NCBI RefSeq assembly: GCF_033118175.1
Contig: NC_083685.1
Span: 116,778,501 to 116,842,500, forward strand
Reading direction: 5' to 3'
Origin: Dama dama
Lineage: Eukaryota; Chordata; Mammalia; Artiodactyla; Cervidae
DNA length: 64,000 nucleotides
Shown here: in pieces, positions 1 through 9,799 of the stretch
Position numbering within the stretch: the first letter of the stretch is position 1
Layout of the letters: each line of letters begins with the position of its first letter
Made by a program: the position numbers and the translations under genes
The notes under the pieces: generated by a model
Database searches by the model: none
What the model was told of the DNA's origin: nothing
The model's input: only the letters and a program-made list of their open reading frames with translations

Positions 1-40
1 ACCAGAAGTTACACATTCACACACGTGGACAGATACACTT

Positions 41-66
41 ATGGATGGATCCATCCATCGATGGAT
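41..66. repeat. GGAT-type simple repeat with palindrome
   Basis: A short run of ATGG/ATCC units. Positions 41-58 form a perfect 18-bp palindrome (ATGGATGGA followed by its exact complement). It looks like a degenerate tetranucleotide microsatellite that inverted on itself. Confidence 0.6.
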
Positions 67-84
67 CAACTGAATAGTTTTTTA

Positions 85-215
85 TTTACTCATTTATTAA
101 TTTCTCCACAAATATCTATGGAGCATACATGTTCCAGGCACTGTGCTAGTCTCTGGGAAAATAGTGAACAAATTAATTATAGTGCCTGCCTCCAAGGAAC
201 TTACAGTTTAGAGGG
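85..215 (-). mobile_element. L2 LINE 3' end relic
   Basis: Read on the minus strand this matches the L2 3' terminus: a tail related to 'caataaatatttgt', a 'gtgcctggcac'-like core (here TTCCAGGCACTGTGCTAG on plus), then the 'ctccttggaggcaggcac' block. It is highly diverged, as expected for a pre-eutherian repeat. Confidence 0.65.
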
Positions 216-268
216 TAGGAGTGGGTGGGAGCTTGTGTGGTCAAGAAAGCTTCCTCTGAGGTGTGATT

Positions 269-391
269 TTTATTTTTATTTTTTGCCCTTCCCTAGTGGC
301 ATGTGGTATCTTAGTTCCCTGACCAAGGATTGAACTGGCGCCCCCGTCAGTAGAAGTACAGTCTTAACCACTGGACCACCAGGGAAGCCCC
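269..391 (-). mobile_element. CHR-type tRNA-derived SINE, truncated
   Basis: T-rich tail at the left, and the conserved end CCACTGGACCACCAGGGAAG at the right, which is the reverse complement of the SINE head. It sits between two copies of GAGGTGTGATT (258-268 and 392-402), its apparent target duplication. Confidence 0.85.
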
Positions 392-402
392 GAGGTGTGA
401 TT

Positions 403-999
403 CTTTTATGAATATATTTATTTTTTAATTGAAGTATAATTGTTCAACAATATTGTGTTGATTTTTGCCAAACATCAACATGAATCTGGAGAAGGAAATG
501 GCAACCCACTCCAGTACTCTTCCCTGGAAAATCCCATGGACAGAGGAGCCTGGTAGGCTGCAGTCCATGGGGTTGCTGAGTCCGACACGACTGAGTGACT
601 TCACTTTCACGCACTGGAGAAGGAAATGGCAACCCACTCCAGTGTTCTTGCCTGGAGAATCCCAGGGATGGGGGAGCCTGGTGGGCTGCTGTCTATGGGG
701 TCGCACAGAGTCGGATACAACTGAATTGACTTAGCAGCAGCAGCAGCAACATGAATCAGCCACAGGTATTCCTATGTCCCCCTCCTCCCTCCTGCCTCCT
801 TCCCCACCTACCCCTCTAGGTTGTTTCAGAGCCCTGGTTTGAGTTCCCTGCGTCACACAGCATATTCCCACTGGCTATCTATTTTACATATGGTGATGTA
901 TATGTTTCCATGTTACACTCTCCATACATCGCACCCTCTCTTTCCTCCCCGTCCCTGCACCCCCACCCCCTTGCCATGTCCATAAGTCTGTTCTCTACT
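403..999 (-). mobile_element. L1 3' end, minus strand, split by BOV-A2
   Basis: Ruminant L1 3'UTR read backwards (TTTTTTAATTGAAGTATAAT at the left), continuing through the pyrimidine-rich 'cccctcctccctcctgcc' block to 'ccataagtctgttctct'. The 5' end is truncated. The right flank (1000-1016) repeats the sequence at 254-270, so the L1 and the CHR SINE share one target site. Confidence 0.8.
487..746 (+). mobile_element. BOV-A2 SINE (Bov-A dimer)
   Basis: Two Bov-A monomers in tandem, each beginning CTGGAGAAGGAAATGGCAAC, ending in an (AGC)n tail. It is flanked by a perfect 11-bp duplication CAACATGAATC (476-486 and 747-757). It interrupts the surrounding L1 and is therefore younger. Confidence 0.93.
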
Positions 1000-1108
1000 C
1001 TCTGAGGTGTGATTTTAAAGTGGATATCTGAAATACGAGGAGTCAGCCACATTAGGGATAGGGGTAGGTATAAAGAACTTTCTAGAATAAGGGAATAGTT
1101 AGGACACA

Positions 1109-1243
1109 GCTGGATGGCATCATCGACACAATGGACAGGAGTTTGAGCAAGCTCCGGGAGATAGTGAAGGACGGGGAAGCCTGGCGTGCTGTAGTCCATG
1201 AGGTCGCAAAGAGTAGGACATGGCTTAGCAACTGAACAACAAG
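1109..1243 (+). mobile_element. BovB LINE 3' end fragment (ART2-like)
   Basis: Matches the last ~135 bp of BovB: 'tggatggcatcat' through 'gggagatagtgaagga' and 'gtcgcaaagagtaggacatg' to 'aactgaacaacaa'. Strong 5' truncation is typical of BovB and its derivatives. Confidence 0.85.
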
Positions 1244-1254
1244 AACCCTAAAGC

Positions 1255-1540
1255 GGTAAGGAGCATGGAGTACTGGAAGAACTGAGAGGAAGCCAGTGTA
1301 CTTGAGCTGAAGGAATTCTAGGGGAGAAACACTGGAGAGGGAGACCTGGGCCACAGTGGGCAGTCTTGCAGGCCATGGTAAAGAGTCTGGATTTTCTCCT
1401 AAATGCAAAGAAAAAGCGTGAAGGGCTTTTAGAGAACTGACAAAATCCAATTTACATTTTAAAAAGGTCACTCAGGCAGCCCGATTGGAAGAGGGGAACC
1501 ATAGAGGCAGTCATCCAGGTGAGATGATGGAGGCCTACGA
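1255..1540 (-). mobile_element. L2 LINE ORF2-region relic
   Basis: The reverse complement follows the L2 block 'accatcatctc...ctggattactgcaa...gcagccagagtgatctttt...catggcctgcaaggcc'. Visible on plus as GCAGGCCATGGTAAAGAGTC and AATTTACATTTTAAAAAGGT. No open frame is retained. Confidence 0.6.
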
Positions 1541-2298
1541 AACGCCAGTCAGAGCCTAAGAGGCACCGAAAGGCATCTGCTTCCCACTGTGTCACTGGGG
1601 CCACCGCTCTTCAAGGTGCCCCAGCAGCTGCTGTTCTAAGGCAGCTGGTCTACGGCCTGTGCTTCCGCCTGATGACAAATGCCACAAGTCCATCAGTTCA
1701 CATCCAGAAAAGCTCCAATTGTTTCAGCCATGCAAACGCTCCCCCTTGTTCTGGCCTGATAAGACGAGCAAGGTTTACAGCTAACCCACCCTGGTGAGGG
1801 TATGCGTCAGGTGTGTTCAACAAGCCTATTCCCCTCACTCCCCTTTCCCCGTGCACCCTCATTTCACACAGGACACCCACCACCCCAGGATGCCTATCAG
1901 CTAGGAGCTACAGCAACATCACCACCCCCCACTCTCCCATCCCCACCCCGGATCCAGCATCTTAGGACACTTTACGTTCCAAGTGCCAGCCCATCTGGTT
2001 GACCAGATTTACTGCCTCGTTCTGAAGCCGTCTTTCCTGACCAAGTTGGCTGTTGTTAGTAGCAGATCCTGGGTCCTTGCGCTGTCATAAATTAGTTGTG
2101 AATAAAAGGGAACCAGAGTAACTAAAGCCTACAGTCCTCAGAGGCTAGAGAAAACCTGTCAATAGTAATTATTCCCCAGGATTGTCATTACAAAGGTATT
2201 TAGCTCTGCAGGCTCAGCTTCCCTCTAACTTTCTCAGGGTTCATAGACTGTATTTTCATAGAAACTGCCAGCCACATTCTGACCAAAAAAGCCAGTCT
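1541..2298. other. Unique DNA, no gene recognised
   Basis: No repeat family or coding pattern recognised. The first 450 bases are moderately GC-rich and the short open frames lack splice-site or codon support. Confidence 0.5.
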
Positions 2299-2300
2299 GC

Positions 2301-2333
2301 ATATATATATATATATGTGAGTGTGTGTGTATG
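2301..2333. repeat. (TA)n(TG)n microsatellite
   Basis: Eight AT units followed by GTGAGTGTGTGTGTATG: a compound dinucleotide repeat, likely polymorphic. Confidence 0.9.
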
Positions 2334-2624
2334 TCAGGGGGCAAGCACCGAATGGAACCCTAGAGAAAGAGATCTCATCACTGATCCCCTGCCTTCCCGT
2401 CAAATCTGCTTCCCCCAGGTCTCCTGCCTCCCCAAGCACCGTCTACCCACTGCCTGTCTAGTAGTTAGCCTTGACCTCTCCCTCCCTCTCTCTACCTATT
2501 ACCACTCACTGACTCTCTCCCCAAATCATTCACTTTTCTCCCTCTGCCCACTACTACCTTAGCCTAGGACACGTACGGCAGCAACCTCTCTGGTCTCCAC
2601 ACCCAGACTCCTCCCATCCACTTT
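2334..2624. other. Unique pyrimidine-rich DNA
   Basis: Long C/T-rich tract with many CCCTCC runs and no recognised repeat family or gene. Confidence 0.45.
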
Positions 2625-2637
2625 CTGCAGCTTTGTT

Positions 2638-3190
2638 ATTTTTTAAAAAATATTTATTTTATTTTGGACCTCCCTGTGAGTCAGTGGTAAAGAATCCACC
2701 TGCCAGTGCAGAAGACGTGGGTTCGATCCCTGGTCCAGGAAGATCCCACATGCTGCAGGACAAATAAGCCCCTGGACCACAACTACTAAGCCTGTGCTCT
2801 AGAGCTTGGAGTCACAATTACTGAGCCCACGTGCCACATCTACTGAAGCCTGAACACTCTAGAGCCTGGGTTCCACAAGAAGAGAAGCCACCACAATGAG
2901 AAGCCCTTGCGCCTCAACTAGAGAGTAGCCCCCCGCTCGCCACAACTAGAGAAAAGCCCATGCTTCATGGAAGACTCAGCATGGCCAAATAAATAAATAA
3001 AATTCGAAAAAATACTTCTTTTTGTTTGTTTGGCTGTACGGATCTCAGTTGCAGCATGCAGGATTTTCAGCTGCAGTTTACAAACACTTAGTTGCAGGAT
3101 GTGGGACCTAGTTCCCCAACCAGGAATTGAACCCCGGGCCCCCTGCATTGGAGGCATGAAGTCTTAGCCACTGGACCACCAGGGAAGTCC
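2638..3190 (-). mobile_element. CHR-type SINE (outer), minus strand, split by a second CHR
   Basis: Its T-rich tail begins at 2638. The body resumes at about 3023 (GTTTGTTTGGCTGTACGGAT) and ends CCACTGGACCACCAGGGAAG at 3167-3186. The outer target duplication CTGCAG[C]TTTGTT is at 2625-2637 and 3191-3203 with one mismatch. Confidence 0.88.
2666..3005 (+). mobile_element. CHR-type SINE, near full length, nested
   Basis: tRNA-derived head with the B-box-like GGTTCGATCCC (about 2720), long tRNA-unrelated body, and tail AAATAAATAAATAA. It is inserted in the T-tail of the opposite-strand SINE. The duplicated site AAAAAATA[T/C]TT[A/C]TTTT is at 2645-2660 and 3007-3022. Confidence 0.9.
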
Positions 3191-3326
3191 CTGCAGCCTT
3201 GTTCTCAACTCTTCAGACTCCTCCCTCCCTGCTCCCTCCCCATCCTCTCTGCACCAGCCATCTTAATGGACTCTCAGTACCTCAAATAAGCTTTCTCTGA
3301 ACTCTGGGCCTTCCCATTTACTAAGG

Positions 3327-3546
3327 AGATGGCAAACTAGGATATGCGAGCCTGCTGCCTGTTTTGTAAATAAAGTCCTGTTGGAACACATCCACACTCA
3401 TTCACTTATGTTTTGTCTACAATACACATAGCAACATATTTTTACATACAACAGCAGAGTTGAGTTGTTGCAACAGAGACTGCATGACTTGCAAAGGCTT
3501 AAATATTTACTATCTGGTCCTTTATAGAAAAACTTTGCTGCTGAGG
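3327..3546. mobile_element. MER20-like hAT transposon, copy 1
   Basis: About 220 bp with the MER20 core GTAAATAAAGTCCTGTTGGA, 'cacatccacactcattcacttatg' and AAATATTTACTATCTGGTCC. Non-autonomous DNA transposon, eutherian-wide. Orientation is arbitrary for this class. Confidence 0.75.
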
Positions 3547-3589
3547 AGAGTATGAGGGGGAATGGATAGTTTTACTATCCCTGCCATAC

Positions 3590-3850
3590 ACTATTCCTTC
3601 TGGCTGGAACTCTCATCCTATGTCCTTTTCCCACTTCTGTTCCTTCCTGCTCTTGACCTAGTTAACAGCTAATTTATCCTTTAGCTCTGAGCCTAGAAAT
3701 AGCTTCCTCCAGGAAGTCCTCCATGACCACATCCCATCCCCTGGAAACGTTTCCCTAGCACTCTATTACTTTATAACAACAATTACAACGACTTACTAGA
3801 CTCTCCCTTCAGACTATGAGCTCCTTAAGTACAAAGATTGGGTCTTACAG
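3590..3850 (+). mobile_element. L2 LINE 3' region
   Basis: L2-like order of blocks: 'tttagctctgagcctagaaatagcttcctccaggaagtcctccatgacc', later 'actatgagctccttaag'. This is the usual L2 3' terminal 250 bp, diverged. Confidence 0.65.
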
Positions 3851-4386
3851 ACCAGCTTCTTCATTTGAGGGCCCTGGGGCAAGAGTATAAATTCCCATGT
3901 ATCATTTGTCTAAATATTAAGCACTATAAACTACAAGCTAGCAAACAGTTAAATAAAATACCTTTAAACTCTTGTTACCCTGACAAGTATTCCTTCATAT
4001 GTGGTGAAAAGTACACATCAAGCTATTGTTTTGATATGATTAAAAGCTGGCAAAATTTTAAAGACAATTATGAGTGAATGAGTATTCCACTGATGGACCA
4101 ATGTTTATCTGAGTAATGAAAATGACACACAATTTAGGAACTACTGTATTATTTATTTTATAAAATTTATTTTTGTCTTCATTTTGGCCAAATCACGTTA
4201 AATTATTATAATCTAGGTTTTCACATGATGTGTGTTCAATTGCTTGTAATAAAGGATTAAAAATAAAATTGTATTAAAAGTTCAAAAAATTTGGATTACT
4301 TACACCCAAAATGTAAAGTAAAAATAAGGAAAACATGATTTTATGTATGCTATTTTTCTTCTAAGTTATTCAAAACCATGCATTAA
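3851..4386. other. AT-rich unique DNA
   Basis: Strongly AT-rich. No repeat family or gene recognised. Confidence 0.5.
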
Positions 4387-4399
4387 AAAGGCAAAATAA

Positions 4400-4853
4400 G
4401 GGAATTCCCTGAGAGTCCAGTGGTTAGGACACCGCAATTTCTTTTTTTTTTTTTTTCCATTTATTTTTATTAGTTGGAGGCTAATTACTTTACAATATTG
4501 TAGTGGTTTTTGTCATACATTGACATGAATCAGCCATGGATTTACATATATTCCCCATCCCAATTCACCCTCCCACCTCCCTCTCTACCCGATCCCTCTG
4601 GGTCTTCCCAGTGCACCAGGCCCGAGCACTTGTCTCATGCATCCAACCTGGGCTGGTGATCTGTTTCACTATAGATAATATACATGTTTCGATGCTGTTC
4701 TCTCGAAACATCCCACCCTCGCCTTCTCCCACAGAGTCCAAAAGTCTGTTCTATACATCTGAGGACACTGCACTTTCACTGCTGAAGGCCCAGGTTTGAT
4801 CCCTGGTAGGGGAACTAAGGTCCCATACCATGCACAGCACAGCAAAAACAAGC
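4400..4853 (+). mobile_element. CHR-type SINE split by L1
   Basis: Head GGGAATTCCCTGAGAGTCCA at 4400, body resuming at 4778 with CAGGTTTGATCCCTGG. Flanked by a perfect 13-bp duplication AAAGGCAAAATAA (4387-4399 and 4854-4866). Confidence 0.88.
4442..4761 (-). mobile_element. Ruminant L1 3' end nested in the CHR SINE
   Basis: T-tail followed by L1 3'UTR read backwards (ATTAGTTGGAGGCTAATTAC to CCACAGAGTCCAAAAGTCTG). Its duplication AGGACAC[C/T]GCA[A/C]TTTC lies at 4426-4441 and 4762-4777, inside the SINE. Insertion order is therefore SINE first, then L1. Confidence 0.9.
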
Positions 4854-4866
4854 AAAGGCAAAATAA

Positions 4867-5249
4867 AACATATAATTAATGGCGAAATTTTACATTGAAA
4901 TTGTTCAAATGTTAAATTTAATTTTGTAAAGTTTTAATGAAATCTTATTAAATAGATACATAAATAAAAGGATTTCAATTCTAGTGTGCAAAGCCTATTT
5001 AGTTGACAATGTAAAGAATGACATCACTCTTTGTATATCTAAAGACACAAATGCACAAATATAATACAAATGGTTTAATATAGTTAATATCATATGATTT
5101 AATAAGTACTCTGAGAGCCATAAATTGGAAGGGTACTAAGAGAAGAAAATGGGCCCTCAGCCCCACTGCAAAATCATATGTCATTTTGCAACAATCTACT
5201 GCTGGAAGGAGGATTTTACCACATATTTAATTTGCCTTGTCTCTTACCT
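4867..5249. other. AT-rich unique DNA
   Basis: No recognisable repeat or gene. Confidence 0.5.
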
Positions 5250-5454
5250 GGGACTTCTCTGGTGGCTCAGATGATAAAGTGTCTGCTTACAATGTGGGAG
5301 ACCCAGGTTCGATCCCTGGGTTGGGAAGATCCCCTGGAGAAGGAAATGGCAATCCACTCCAGTACTCTTGCCTGGAAAATTCCATGAATGGAGGAGCCTG
5401 GTGGACTACAGTCCATGGAGTCACAAAGAGTCAAACACAAAAACTAACTTCACT
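5250..5454 (+). mobile_element. Bov-tA SINE
   Basis: tRNA-Glu-like head (GGTGGCTCAGATGATAAAG, then GGTTCGATCCCTGG) fused to a Bov-A unit (GGAGAAGGAAATGGCAATCC to CACAAAGAGTCAAACAC). Confidence 0.93.
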
Positions 5455-5993
5455 GAGACCTCCCACTGCTCAAATTCTCCCTGTGTGCCAAAGAAGTATT
5501 TTTCTCCAACATCAATGGTGGTGCAATCCACAAACCTCTGTGGCATTGACACAGTCATCTAGAATTTTGAGGACATACTGTCAGGGATGTAGTGAATCAT
5601 CTTCCTGGGATCTGAATAAGCTGCAAAGAGTCATTGCTTAGAGTTATAGGTCATGCTTTGCCAATGCTCAGCATGAGGGTGCAAGTGACAGAAGCACCAC
5701 ATATTCTTCCACAGATTTGTGTCTGTGTATATTTGTAATATGCGTGACTTTCTAAAGTGAGGAACCCCCCGGTAGGGGTCCCTCTTGCTGGAGTATAAGG
5801 GCAATATAGTTCTCTTGTCTGCAATTGTATTCCTACTGCTTACTATAGAGTCTGACACATAGTAGGTGCTCAGTAAATGCCAACTTGGTTACACTGTGAA
5901 GGATTTTTATTCTTTTGGACCAGTGAGACACTAATATATAAATGACTGGTCTCTGGCCTCTACACAACCATTAGGGTACAGTCATCTACTACA
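5455..5993. other. Unique DNA with a short L2-like tail
   Basis: Unique except about 5820-5885, where GACACATAGTAGGTGCTCAG followed by TAAATGCC matches the L2/MIR-type 3' terminus on the plus strand. No gene recognised. Confidence 0.5.
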
Positions 5994-6152
5994 GGGGTCA
6001 GCAAAGCTTTTCTGTAATGGGCCAGATGGTAAATAGCTTAGGTTTTGTAGGCTACTATTTGTTGTAAATACTCATAGTGCAAAAACAGCCATAGACCATA
6101 CAAAAACAAGTGTGACTGTTCTCCAATAAAACTTTATAAAAATAGGTGGCTG

Positions 6153-8029
6153 ACCATCACCTTGATACCAAAACCAGACAAAGACACCACCAAAAAAAAG
6201 AGAAAAATACAGGCCAATATCTTTAATGAATATAGAGGCAAAAATTCAAGAAAATATTATCAAATCTAACAATACATAAGAAAGATCATATACCACAACC
6301 AAGTGGGACCACCCCAGGGTCACAAGGATGGTTCAGCGTATGAAAAATCAATATGATACACCACATCAATGAAAGAAAAGGCAAAAACCACCTGATCATC
6401 TCAATAGATGCAGAAAAAGCATTGGATAAAAATTCAAGAGCCATTCAGGCTAAAAACTGTTATGGAAGTGGGTATAGAGGGAACATATCTCAACATAATA
6501 AAAACTACAACAAACACACAGCCAATATAATATTCAACAATGAAAAGCTGAAAGCCTTCCCACTAAAATCTGGAGCAAGACAAGGATGCCCACTCTCATC
6601 ACTTCTCTTCAACATAGTACTGGAAGTCCTAGCCACAGCAATCGGACAAGAAATAAAAAGGTATTCAGATTGGTAGGGATGACAAGATACTATACATAGA
6701 AAACCCTAAAGACTCCAGACAAAAAACTGCTAGAACTAATAAATGAATTCAGCAAGGTAGCAAGATCCAAGATTAACATATAGAAATGGGTTTCATTTCT
6801 TTATGCTAACAATAAAATATCAGAAAAGGAATATAAGCAATCTTTTTTAAAAATCCCATCAAGAAAAATAAAATACTTAAGAATGTAAACCTCAAGGAGG
6901 TAAAAACTTATATGCTGAGAACTACAAAACATTAATAAAGGAAACTGAAGATAATCCAAAGAAATGGAAAGCTATCTCATGCTCTTGGATTGGAATAAAT
7001 AATACTGTTAAAATAGACATACTACCCAAAGCAATCTACAGATTTAATGCAATTCCTATCAAAATACCCATGACTTTTTCTTTTATAGAACTAGAGCAAA
7101 TAATCCTAAACTTTATATGAAACCAGAAAAGACCCAGGATTGCCAAAGAAATTCTGATGAAAAAGTACAAAGCAGGAGGCATAACCCTCCTAGACTTCAG
7201 ACAATACCACAACGCTACAGTAATCAAAATAGCATAATATTGGCGTAAAACTGACATACAGATCAGTGGAACAGAATAGAGAGCCCAGAAATAAACTTAC
7301 ACACCTATGGACAATTAATTTTTGACAAAGGAGTCAAGAATATACAATGGAGAAAAGACAGACTCTTCAAACAGTGCTGGGAAACTTGGACAGCTGCATG
7401 TAAATCAATGAAGTTAGAACACACCCTCACACCATACAAAAATAAACTCAAAATGTCTTTAAAGACTTAAATATAAGACACCATAAAGCGTCTAGAAGAG
7501 AACATAGGCAAAATAGTCTCTACATAAATAGAAATAAAAGCAAAAATAAACAAATAGGACTTAAGCTCATAAGCTTTTGCACAAAAAGGAAATCATAAAC
7601 AAAGTGAGAAGACAACCTGCAAACTTGGAAGAAAATTTGCAATTGATGTGACTTAATTTCCAAAATATACAAATAGCTCATACAATTCAAAAACAGAAAA
7701 ACAAACAACCCAATCAAAAAATGGGCAGAAGACTAGTTTCTTCAAAAAAGACATAAGGGCCAATGGGCACATGAAAAGATGTTCATCATCGCTAATATTA
7801 GAGAAATGCAAATAAAAATTACAATGAAGTATCATCTCACACCAGTCAGAATGGCCATCATCAAAAAGTCTACAAATAATAAATGCTGGAACAAGTGTAG
7901 GGAGAAAGGAACTCTCTTACACTGTTTGTGGGAATGTAAGTTGGCGCATCCACTATGGGAAACAATATTGAGGCTCCTCCATAAAACTAAAAATAGATTT
8001 GCCATATGATCCAGGATTTCCACTGCTGG
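6153..8029 (+). pseudogene. L1 ORF2 remnant (RT and C-terminal region)
   Basis: The translation at 6353-6676 shows RT motif A as SIDAEKALDK (catalytic Asp at codon 19) and the GARQGCPLS block. The frame stops before the active-site FADD segment. A second open piece, 7779-8009, carries the cysteine-rich C-terminal segment (HCLWECKLAHPLW). Stops and shifts lie between, so no functional endonuclease/RT is made. Confidence 0.85.
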
Positions 8030-8623
8030 GCATATACCCAGGCAAAACTATAATTTGAAAAGATACATGCACCCCTATGTTCATAGCAGCACTATAACAG
8101 CCAAGACATGGAAACAACCCAAATATCCATCAACAGATGAATGGATAATGAAGATGTGATATATACAATGGAATATTACTTAGCCATTAAAAAGAATGAA
8201 ATCATGCCATTTGCAGCAACACGGATGGACCTAGAGATGATCATACTAAGCCAAGTAAGTCAGAAAGAGAAAGACAAACACCATATGATATCACTTATAT
8301 GCGGAATCTAAAACAGGACACAAATGAACCTATCAACAAAATAGACTCCCAGATACAGAGAACAGACTTGTGGTTGCCAAGGGGAGAGAAGTATTGGGAT
8401 TTGGGGGTTAGCAGATACAAATTATTATACATAGAATAGATAAACAACAAGGTCCTACTGTATAGTACAGAGAACTATATTCAATACCCTGTGATAAACT
8501 GTAAGGAAAAGAATATGAAACAGTATGTATATGTATAAATGAATCACTTTGCTGTATAGCAGAAATTAATGGAACATTGTAAATCAACTATACTTCAATA
8601 AAATTTAAAAACAAACAACAGAA
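6153..8623 (+). mobile_element. 5'-truncated L1, about 2.5 kb
   Basis: Begins in the ORF2 reverse-transcriptase region and ends with the L1 3'UTR (GTAAATCAACTATACTTCAA, then an A-rich tail). The target duplication, 15 bp with 3 mismatches, is at 6138-6152 and 8624-8638. Divergence and broken frames indicate an older ruminant-lineage copy. Confidence 0.9.
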
Positions 8624-8685
8624 AAAACCAGATGGCTGGCCAGATTTGGCCCACAGGTCATGGTTTGCCAACCCCCATACTGGAG

Positions 8686-8971
8686 CATAGGAGGAAAGGG
8701 ACAGTGCCGATGGAGAGGAGGTGGCAGAACTGGAAAATTGGAGGTGGAATTATCAGGAGCTGATGACTGCTAAGAGCATGGCCACTCTACCCTGATCCCT
8801 TTAATTATTCTGCTGTGCCAGAGGAAGCCCCAAGCTGAAACTGTGTAGTGATGTTAAAGGCCTCCCAGAGGCTGGCTTTCCTTTATCTGGGCTGCTCCTC
8901 CTCCTCGGCTTCCCTGGTTAGTCACCGCATTTGTCTTTTTATAGGTATCTCCTCTCCAGTTTTCTGTCTGG
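8686..8971. other. Unique DNA
   Basis: No repeat or gene recognised. It separates the MER20/L1 block from a MER5A-like piece. Confidence 0.45.
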
Positions 8972-9054
8972 CTCAGTGCTTCTCCAACCTGGCTGTGCAT
9001 TAGAATCACTCAGGGAGTTTATGAGAAAGATCCCTGTTTAGACTCTCTACCAGG
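8972..9054 (+). mobile_element. MER5A-like hAT fragment
   Basis: AGTGCTTCTCCAACCTGGCT then GTGCATTAGAATCACTCAGG matches the MER5A terminus and core. Only about 80 bp remain. Confidence 0.6.
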
Positions 9055-9660
9055 TGTTTTAGTTTGCTTGGGATGCCATAACAAAATACCACAGATGGGG
9101 TGGCTTAAACAAAAATTCAGTTTACTCAGTTCTGGAGGCCCAAAGTCCAAAATCAAGGTGCTGTCAGGATTGGTTTCTGGTGCAGCCTCTCCTAGGTTTG
9201 CAAAGGACCCCCTTCGTGTGTCCTCACGCAGCCTCTCCTCTGCGCATGTGCTGGGAGAGAGGGCGTGGGAACTCTGGTATCTTTTTTTTTTTTTAATTGG
9301 GGTATAGTTGCCTTACAACATTGTTAGTTTCTGCTGTGCAACTAAGTGGATCGGTTATATGTGTACATATACCCCTTCCCTCTGGAGCCTCTCCCAACCC
9401 ATCCCCCTCCCATCCCACCCATCCAGGTCATCAGAGAACACGGAACTGACCATCCTGCATTATACAGCAGGGTTTTTTTCTTCTAAGGACCCCAGTCCTA
9501 GGGCTCTATTCTTATGACCTCATTTAACCTTAATACCTCCTGGAAGGTTTTATCTCCAAATACAGTCACATCACAGGTTAGCACTTCAATACGTGAATTT
9601 GTTGGCTGGGGGCAGGGGTTTGATGTGGGAGAGTTCAGCCCTGTGATATTGTGATTTACA
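9055..9660 (-). mobile_element. MLT1-type (MaLR) LTR split by L1
   Basis: Minus-strand LTR: TTAGTTTGCTTGGGATGCCA, GGTGGCTTAAACAAAAATTC, TTCTGGAGGCCCAAAGTCCA, then after the L1 'aaggaccccagtcctagggctctattc', ACCTCATTTAACCTTAATAC and CCAAATACAGTCACATCACA. An old mammalian solo LTR; no internal sequence adjoins it. Confidence 0.8.
9281..9478 (-). mobile_element. L1 3' end nested in MLT1
   Basis: T-tail, then L1 3'UTR read backwards (TTAATTGGGGTATAGTTGCC, TTTCTGCTGTGCAACTAAGT) to the truncated 5' end ATTATACAGCAGG. About 190 bp. Confidence 0.85.
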
Positions 9661-9799
9661 ATAAGAAATATATATTTGGTCTTTGTCCACTGTTCCTAGC
9701 ACAGTTCCTAAAACCCTTATGAAGAACCATAGGGGCATCTTCTGTTACACGATCTAGCTTTGTGCTCTGTTCCTGAAATAGCTTCAGGCTAAAGCAGAA
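9661..9799. other. Unique AT-rich spacer
   Basis: Nothing recognised. Confidence 0.4.

Larger units (their letters stand above)
5994..8685. mobile_element. MER20-like hAT transposon, copy 2, split by L1
   Basis: Left part 5994-6152 begins CAGGGGTCAGCAAAGCTTTT. Right part 8624-8685 ends TTTGCCAACCCCCAT. Together they make one ~220-bp MER20 in the opposite orientation to copy 1. The L1 at 6153-8623 occupies the gap. Confidence 0.8.

Noticed and set aside
425..734. Open frames on both strands over 425-734 that look protein-like
   Set aside because: They are translations of the BOV-A2 SINE. Similar frames recur wherever this SINE occurs (5.2, 14.4, 18.9, 22.0, 59.2, 63.3 kb).
2182..2562. 126-codon frame across 2182-2562
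   Set aside because: It crosses a (TA)n(TG)n microsatellite, giving IYIYVSVCVCQ, and a C/T-rich tract. There is no conserved domain and no splice context.
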